A program made the translations under genes and the position numbers. The notes beneath the pieces were generated by a model. The model was not told the origin of the DNA, searched no databases, and worked only from the letters and a program-made list of their open reading frames with translations. A stretch of DNA of 6,050 nt from Hyphomicrobiaceae bacterium (GTDB lineage: Bacteria; Pseudomonadota; Alphaproteobacteria; Rhizobiales; HXMU1428-3): contig JANQQH010000158.1 of the NCBI GenBank assembly GCA_028285025.1, positions 1 through 6,050 on the forward strand, given 5' to 3'. This document shows, in pieces, positions 1 to 4,292 of the stretch (its first letter is position 1; each line of letters opens with the position of its first letter).

Positions 1-36
1 CCCCGACCCCCTCAAATGGTCTTTGCTGCTGTGCCC

Positions 37-52
37 TTTTTTTTAAAAAAAA
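37..52. other. Perfect T8A8 palindromic tract after dusA
   Basis: Eight T followed by eight A form a perfect palindrome, extended to 18 bp by the flanking C and G at 36 and 53. It begins 3 bp past the dusA stop codon. It has no GC-rich stem, so it does not look like a standard rho-independent terminator. The run of eight U in the RNA could still help end transcription, and the A/T tract could bend DNA. The rest of 1-36 is C-rich, and I see no gene in it. Confidence 0.35.
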
Positions 53-55
53 GAC

Positions 56-1060
56 TTAAGCGCTTTGCTCTAATGACAGTGTTTGCGATTGAGGCACACT
101 TTTTAAGGCCGTTTTATAAACCTCAATATCCCCTTTAGACCCAGCTGCCTGGCTAGACAAAATACGCCGGAAATGACGCGCCCCTGGTTGCCCATAAAAC
201 AAACCCAGCATATGACGGGTGATCTGATACAAGCCAACCCCTTCTGCAAGCTGACCTTCAATATAAGGGATCATCGCCTCACCAACCTGGTGTCTGCTAA
301 CTACCGGATCTTGGCTATTAAAGAAAGAGCGATCAACAAGAGCCAAAAGATAAGGTGTATGATACGCTTGGCGCCCCATCATAACCCCATCAACCTGTTG
401 CAAATGCTCATACACCTGCTCAAGCGTTTCAACTCCACCATTGATAATAATCTGTAAATCCAAAAAGTTTGCCTTTAAGTCATACACCCGCGGATAATTC
501 AAAGGCGGAATTTCGCGATTTTGTTTCGGGCTTAACCCCTCAAGCCACGCTTTACGGGCATGAATGATAAAATGTTGAATGCCTGAAGATTGTACAATAT
601 CGACAAAGTCAGTAAGGCCAGCTTCATCATCCATATCATCCACACCAATGCGGCATTTCACACTGACAAGTCTTTCAGTGCTCTCATTCATGGCAGCCAA
701 ACAGTCTTTTACCCGCTCAGGCTCTTTCATCAAACAAGCCCCAAACCGCCCAGTTTGCACCCGGTCAGACGGGCACCCAACATTTAAATTAAACTCATCA
801 TAGCCATAGCCTTCAGCAATTTTAACCGCCCTTGCTAGCTGTTCAGGGTCACTGCCCCCCAATTGCAACGCCACTGGATGTTCTTGAGGGTTCATCTGCA
901 ACAAATAGTCTTGATCACCATGCACAATCGCATCAGCCGTAATCATTTCCGTATAAAGACGCGTGTGACGAGACAGCAAACGATGAAAATACCGGCAATG
1001 CCGATCGGTCCATCCCATCATCGGTGCAACGCTAAATCTATGTTGAGACAAACAAGACAT
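56..1060 (-). CDS. dusA: tRNA-dihydrouridine(20/20a) synthase DusA
   Basis: FMN- and NADPH-dependent enzyme that reduces uridine to dihydrouridine in the tRNA D-loop; DusA members act on U20/U20a. The 334-residue product is a normal DusA length. Seen in order: FSVAPMMGWTDRHCR at about 9-23 (N-terminal FMN barrel strand); NLNVGCPSDRVQ at 91-102, with C96 the expected catalytic acid; FGACLM at 106-111; VKCRIG at 134-139, with K135; IIHARKAW at 165-172, followed by the DusA-type GLSPKQNREIPPL; and INGGV and GVMMGR at 206-210 and 225-230, the FMN-phosphate strands. The chosen ATG (1060) lies 7 nt after the upstream crotonase stop. In-frame ATGs at 1075 and 1132 overlap that gene and add residues unlike the family. 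No good Shine-Dalgarno sits at normal spacing: GGGAG is 16 nt before 1060 and only 1 nt before 1075. It is probably co-transcribed and translationally coupled with the crotonase gene. Function is confident; the exact start is less so. Confidence 0.95.
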   Translation of the reverse strand: MSCLSQHRFSVAPMMGWTDRHCRYFHRLLSRHTRLYTEMITADAIVHGDQDYLLQMNPQEHPVALQLGGSDPEQLARAVKIAEGYGYDEFNLNVGCPSDRVQTGRFGACLMKEPERVKDCLAAMNESTERLVSVKCRIGVDDMDDEAGLTDFVDIVQSSGIQHFIIHARKAWLEGLSPKQNREIPPLNYPRVYDLKANFLDLQIIINGGVETLEQVYEHLQQVDGVMMGRQAYHTPYLLALVDRSFFNSQDPVVSRHQVGEAMIPYIEGQLAEGVGLYQITRHMLGLFYGQPGARHFRRILSSQAAGSKGDIEVYKTALKSVPQSQTLSLEQSA

Positions 1061-1067
1061 AAAAGAT

Positions 1068-1871
1068 CTAATCATTCTCCCATTGCGGGTTTGCTCGCTT
1101 CGCCAAAAAAGCCCCAATCCCTTCTTTGGCATCCCCTTGCAACATATTTTCAGCCATCACCTGCCCAGCATAGGCATACGCCTGGTCTAACTCTAATTCC
1201 ATCTGTTGATAAAAAGCTTCTTTGCCAATTTTAATCGCTTTGGGAGACTTAGAAACAATTTGATCAGCCAAAGCCATCACACTCGCCTCCAGCTCGTCAT
1301 CGGGCACAACCTTGTTCAACAACCCAATTTCAGCCGCTTTTGCAGCCGAAATAAAATCCCCCAACAACAACATCTCCATAGCATGTTTGCGCCCAACATT
1401 GCGAGACAAAGCAACCATCGGCGTTGAACAAAAAAGCCCAATATTAACGCCCGGCGTTGCAAAGCGAGCTGTCTCACTTGCCACCGCCAAATCACAACTG
1501 GCAACAAGCTGACACCCAGCAGCTGTTGCCACACCTTTAACTTGGGCAATCACAGGTTGGGGCAATCTAACAACAGACGTCATCACCTGAGAGCAAAGAG
1601 CAAACAACTCTTTAAAATACCCCAACCCACCATCGACATCACCGCGCCGCGCCGTCATTTCCTTTAAATCATGCCCGGCACAAAAATGATCGCCACCACT
1701 TTTCAAGATCACGACTTTAACCTGCCTATTTTGAGCCAATTCATCCAAAGCCGTTTGCAGAGCCAACAACATCTGCTCACCAAGCGCATTCAGCGTGCCC
1801 GGCATATTCAACGTTAACACAGCCACTGGTCCTTTTAAATCGACCAATATTGGCGCTTGCACATCGTTCAT
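1068..1871 (-). CDS. ECHDC3-like enoyl-CoA hydratase/isomerase family protein
   Basis: Crotonase-fold protein of 267 residues, the usual single-domain length. The acyl-CoA oxyanion-hole segments are visible: FCAGHDLKEM at 63-72 and GVATAAGCQLVASCD at 113-127, followed by FATPGVNIGLFCSTP at 137-151. This second stretch closely matches my recollection of the ECHDC3 subgroup (human mitochondrial ECHDC3 and bacterial relatives). By motif alignment with classical enoyl-CoA hydratase, the two catalytic glutamates (Glu144 and Glu164 in the rat enzyme) are replaced by Q121 and G141. Ordinary 2-trans-enoyl-CoA hydration is therefore doubtful, although CoA-thioester binding is likely. The ATG at 1871 has an excellent Shine-Dalgarno, AGGAG, 6 nt upstream (plus-strand 1878-1882). 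It is first in a two-gene unit with dusA and divergent from the OsmC-family gene. No fatty-acid oxidation partner lies nearby, so the substrate is unknown. Confidence 0.9.
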   Translation of the reverse strand: MNDVQAPILVDLKGPVAVLTLNMPGTLNALGEQMLLALQTALDELAQNRQVKVVILKSGGDHFCAGHDLKEMTARRGDVDGGLGYFKELFALCSQVMTSVVRLPQPVIAQVKGVATAAGCQLVASCDLAVASETARFATPGVNIGLFCSTPMVALSRNVGRKHAMEMLLLGDFISAAKAAEIGLLNKVVPDDELEASVMALADQIVSKSPKAIKIGKEAFYQQMELELDQAYAYAGQVMAENMLQGDAKEGIGAFLAKRANPQWEND

Positions 1872-2023
1872 TCCAAACTCCTAAAACAATGAAACAGTGA
1901 ACTTACTTGTCCCGAGAATGATATTTACCATTACATCGCCTCTCTTTTATGAGAAAACGACAGTTAACATGCATAAAAACAACCCGCTTTGCAAAAAACG
2001 GTTTACAAACAAATAGGAATAAA
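1872..2023. promoter_or_regulatory. Divergent intergenic region between crotonase and OsmC-family genes
   Basis: These 152 bp separate the two start codons and must carry the promoters of both divergent units, because no other upstream space exists. The region is AT-rich. A -10-like TGTAAT lies on the minus strand (plus-strand 1930-1935) toward the crotonase gene, but it has no good -35 partner. No convincing sigma-70 pair is visible toward the OsmC gene. Two octamers, TTTGCAAA (1988-1995) and TTTACAAA (2002-2009), lie 14 bp apart just upstream of the OsmC ribosome-binding site. Promoter presence is inferred from layout; precise elements are not established. Confidence 0.5.
2015..2018 (+). 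promoter_or_regulatory. Shine-Dalgarno AGGA fixing the OsmC-family start
   Basis: AGGA lies 5 nt before the ATG at 2024. A longer in-frame ATG at 1949 would add 25 basic residues with no family resemblance, so this site supports the shorter protein. Confidence 0.7.
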
Positions 2024-2488
2024 ATGTCTGATCTTTTCATAACCCTAGACTGGTCACTCAAAGATGGAACACTCACCCATGGCCAATATGATGCCACCCA
2101 TGACGTCACCTACAGTGGCGGCTTTTCCCAAAAAATGGCGCCAGCGCCTGACTATGGCGGCGACCCTCAACATGCAAACCCGGAAGAAGCTTTGTCCGCC
2201 GCTTTAAGCAGTTGCCATATGATGACCTTTCTGGCCCTGGCATCCAAAACAAAATGGCAAGTTCAAGCCTATCAAGACCGCGCTGTAGCAACGCTTGGAA
2301 AAGATCAAACAGGCAAAACCAAAGTCACATCAATCACGCTGAACCCATCCGTAAAATTTGCAAGCGGAGCTGATATCACACCAGACAAATTACAAGAAAT
2401 GCATGAACGGGCCCACAAATATTGTTTTGTTGCCAATTCGCTGGACCTAACCGTTGAGATTATCCAAAATCAAAACAACAATTTTTAA
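2024..2488 (+). CDS. OsmC family protein (putative organic hydroperoxide reductase-like)
   Basis: A cytoplasmic OsmC/Ohr-superfamily protein of 154 residues. OsmC and Ohr members reduce organic hydroperoxides with two cysteines. Here both expected cysteines are present: C64 in the helix segment NPEEALSAALSSCHMM (52-67) and C134 in AHKYCFVANSL (130-140). The NPEE acidic pair before the first cysteine and the YCFVANS form of the second motif are typical of the general OsmC family rather than of Ohr, whose second motif is usually of a different form. The start is set by AGGA 5 nt upstream and by the N-terminus matching a beta-strand opening. The gene is alone on the plus strand. It is divergent from the crotonase gene and convergent with pssA, and its TAA overlaps the pssA TAA in TTAA at 2485-2488. 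Peroxidase activity is inferred from the family, and the physiological substrate is not evident. No peroxide-sensing regulator gene is adjacent. Confidence 0.9.
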   Translation: MSDLFITLDWSLKDGTLTHGQYDATHDVTYSGGFSQKMAPAPDYGGDPQHANPEEALSAALSSCHMMTFLALASKTKWQVQAYQDRAVATLGKDQTGKTKVTSITLNPSVKFASGADITPDKLQEMHERAHKYCFVANSLDLTVEIIQNQNNNF

Positions 2489-3420
2489 TGCAAAGGATGG
2501 TCATCATCGATTTGTTTGAGCGCCCCAGAGACCTCTTGCGGTTCAGTCCCGTCTTCAGGGGTAAGCACGCTTTCTTCCACATCGCCATCTTCACCATAGC
2601 GCGCTAAGTCTTTTTGATAAGCCAGTACACCAAATGGCAAAGTCAGCATATAAGCAAAACAAAACACACACAGGGTCACAAACGGATAGGTCACCAAAAT
2701 CGCAGCAATAAGAACCCCCACCACCGTGATCGGCATGGCATAATAAAGCTTAATCTTGGCCCCTAACAATTTGCCCGAAAAGGTGGGTAAATGAGACACC
2801 ATCAGCCCAGCCAGAACCAGCATATAAAGGGCTGTCAGCTCAGGCATGGCTTTAAACAAGCTCACCCCGCTATTGTGCAAATAAAGTGGTAGCATCACCA
2901 ACAGCGCCCCGGCTGGCGCCGGAATGCCTTCAAAAAACCGCTGTTTCCATTGCGGACTTTCCCCGTCATCATGGCTCACATTAAAACGCGCCAACCGGAG
3001 AGCCGCTGAAATAGCAAACGCCAGCGCGGCAATCCAGCCCATACTTTTCAGGTCATTCAGGCCCCAACTGAACAATAAAATCGCCGGCGCCACACCAAAA
3101 TTGACAAAATCAGCCAAAGAATCCAACTCAGCCCCAAATTTAGACGAAGCCTTTAACAGCCGCGCAACCCGCCCATCAATGCCATCAAGAATAGCCGCCA
3201 ACACAATCAAGCCAATGGCCAACTCAATGCGTCCATCAATGCTCATACGAATAGAGGTTAGCCCAGCGCTTAACCCCATTAAAGTAATCACATTGGGAAT
3301 AATGGCCCGTAACGGCACTTCCCGCTCACGCCGAGAAAGCAAAAAGCGCCCCCTTTTGCGGCGGCTCTTTTGCTTCTCTAAAAGCCTTTTTGGACGATTA
3401 TTCTCAATATCTAACGTCAT
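2485..3420 (-). CDS. pssA: CDP-diacylglycerol-serine O-phosphatidyltransferase (phosphatidylserine synthase)
   Basis: Integral inner-membrane enzyme that transfers phosphatidyl from CDP-diacylglycerol to serine, the step before Psd in phosphatidylethanolamine synthesis. The 311-residue product carries a complete CDP-alcohol phosphotransferase signature: D79, D82-G83, A86-R87, G96, D100 and D104, with exactly the spacing DxxDGxxARx8GxxxDxxxD. About seven or eight hydrophobic segments follow from residue 40 to 268. The form is the Bacillus/alphaproteobacterial type (type II), not the phospholipase-D-like E. coli enzyme. The first 35 residues are strongly basic (KSRRKRGR, SRRERE), and the tail from 276 is acidic. 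The ATG at 3420 has an in-frame TAA two codons upstream and no clear Shine-Dalgarno. A TTG at 3342 (codon 27) has GGGGG 6 nt before it and would give 285 residues, so the start is uncertain. It lies 57 bp downstream of psd in the same direction, probably in the same operon. Confidence 0.95.
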   Translation of the reverse strand: MTLDIENNRPKRLLEKQKSRRKRGRFLLSRREREVPLRAIIPNVITLMGLSAGLTSIRMSIDGRIELAIGLIVLAAILDGIDGRVARLLKASSKFGAELDSLADFVNFGVAPAILLFSWGLNDLKSMGWIAALAFAISAALRLARFNVSHDDGESPQWKQRFFEGIPAPAGALLVMLPLYLHNSGVSLFKAMPELTALYMLVLAGLMVSHLPTFSGKLLGAKIKLYYAMPITVVGVLIAAILVTYPFVTLCVFCFAYMLTLPFGVLAYQKDLARYGEDGDVEESVLTPEDGTEPQEVSGALKQIDDDHPLH

Positions 3421-3477
3421 AATTTAAATTTTAGCCTATAACCACACTCATTTGCAAAGACCAAAAGCCTAATACGA
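3421..3477 (-). other. psd-pssA intergenic spacer
   Basis: This 57-bp AT-rich spacer holds a perfect 10-bp palindrome, AATTTAAATT (3421-3430), directly against the pssA ATG. The minus-strand hexamer TAGGCT occurs twice, 33 bp apart (plus-strand 3433-3438 and 3466-3471). There is no hairpin with a T-run that would separate psd from pssA, and no promoter pair I can defend. Read-through from psd is the simplest interpretation. Confidence 0.3.
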
Positions 3478-4191
3478 TTATTGCGAGCGCGCTTCACGCG
3501 GGCCTTCATCAGATTTTAAGTCCGCAAAAACAGTTTCACCAGCAATCGCCTTTTGCCCAACCGAGACCAACGCAGTTTTGCCTTTGGGCAAGTAAACATC
3601 AACCCGACTACCAAATCGAATAAGCCCATAACGCTCACCAACCCCAATGGCATCTCCTTGGTTGGCAAAACATAAAATCCGCCGGGCAATCAAACCAGCA
3701 ATTTGAACAACCCCAATTTTATTGCCATTAGCATCAGCAATCACCACCCCATTACGCTCATTATCTTCACTGGCCTTATCAAGCACCGCGTTTAAAAACA
3801 AGCCTGGCGTATAAACGATTTCTTCGATCTCACCAGCAATTGGCGCGCGTTGAATATGCACATCAAAAATAGAAAGAAAAGTCGAGACACGCACCAACGG
3901 CTCATCACCCAAATCAAGCTCTTTGGGCGGCAAAACTTCCTCCACCGCCGTGATCCGCCCATCTGCTGGGGCAATCACCAACCCATCGCGCGTTTGTGTC
4001 ACCCGCTCAGGATCACGAAAGAAATAAACCACCCAAAGCGTAACGATAGCCAACAGCCACCCTAATGGTGCCCATAGCCAAAAGAAAAATAAGGTCAACA
4101 GTGCCGCTAACCCGACAAATTTGTGCCCATCTCTGTGCACAGGTACCAGCACCGTCTCCAAAGTATCCATAATACTGTTATGTTCTGCCAC
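3478..4191 (-). CDS. psd: Phosphatidylserine decarboxylase proenzyme, short form
   Basis: Inner-membrane pyruvoyl enzyme that decarboxylates phosphatidylserine to phosphatidylethanolamine. With the GTG start used here it has 237 residues, typical of the short alphaproteobacterial Psd. Visible features: VPVHRDG (16-22); a hydrophobic hairpin at about 25-58 that anchors it; PADGRI (75-80) with D77; FDVHIQRAP (109-117) with H112; and IRFGSRVDVYLP (191-202). Self-cleavage is expected between G194 and S195, giving a large beta chain and a 43-residue alpha chain with the pyruvoyl group formed from S195. D77, H112 and S195 fit the known Asp-His-Ser self-processing triad. Start choice: GTG at 4191 has GAGG 6 nt upstream. 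ATG at 4170 (230 residues) begins at the conserved region but lacks a Shine-Dalgarno. ATG at 4239 adds a lysine-rich leader and has no site. It lies between the Atm1-type exporter gene and pssA. Confidence 0.94.
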   Translation of the reverse strand: MAEHNSIMDTLETVLVPVHRDGHKFVGLAALLTLFFFWLWAPLGWLLAIVTLWVVYFFRDPERVTQTRDGLVIAPADGRITAVEEVLPPKELDLGDEPLVRVSTFLSIFDVHIQRAPIAGEIEEIVYTPGLFLNAVLDKASEDNERNGVVIADANGNKIGVVQIAGLIARRILCFANQGDAIGVGERYGLIRFGSRVDVYLPKGKTALVSVGQKAIAGETVFADLKSDEGPREARSQ

Positions 4192-4197
4192 GTCTTG

Positions 4198-4201
4198 CCT
4201 C
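4198..4201 (-). promoter_or_regulatory. Shine-Dalgarno GAGG supporting a GTG start for psd
   Basis: On the minus strand GAGG lies 6 nt before the GTG at 4191. It is the only properly spaced site among the three candidate psd starts (4239 ATG, 4191 GTG, 4170 ATG). Confidence 0.5.
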
Positions 4202-4292
4202 GTTTTTTTACCGTTATATTTTTTTGCGTTTCTTTGCATAAGACAGATCTATATACCTGAAACGCTTAATCCTAGTCGCCTGAAAACTTTTA

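Noticed and set aside
1..55. Rho-independent terminator after dusA
   Set aside because: No GC-rich hairpin precedes the T-run on the minus strand; only the A/T palindrome is present.
863..1234. 123-codon plus-strand open frame across the dusA-crotonase junction
   Set aside because: It is antisense to two well-supported genes and its product is rich in His/Gln/Arg without domain character, as expected of a shadow frame.
1949..2023. Longer N-terminus for the OsmC-family protein from ATG 1949
   Set aside because: The added 25 residues are basic and unlike the family, and the ATG at 2024 has a well-spaced AGGA.
2924..3427. 167-codon open frame on the plus strand opposite pssA
   Set aside because: It lies fully antisense to the intact CDP-alcohol phosphotransferase signature, has no Shine-Dalgarno and gives a basic, low-complexity-like product with no recognisable motif.
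4211..4240. Promoter for psd with a TATAAC -10 on the minus strand
   Set aside because: The TATAAC at plus-strand 4213-4218 has no acceptable -35 partner and would put the transcript start almost on the Shine-Dalgarno.
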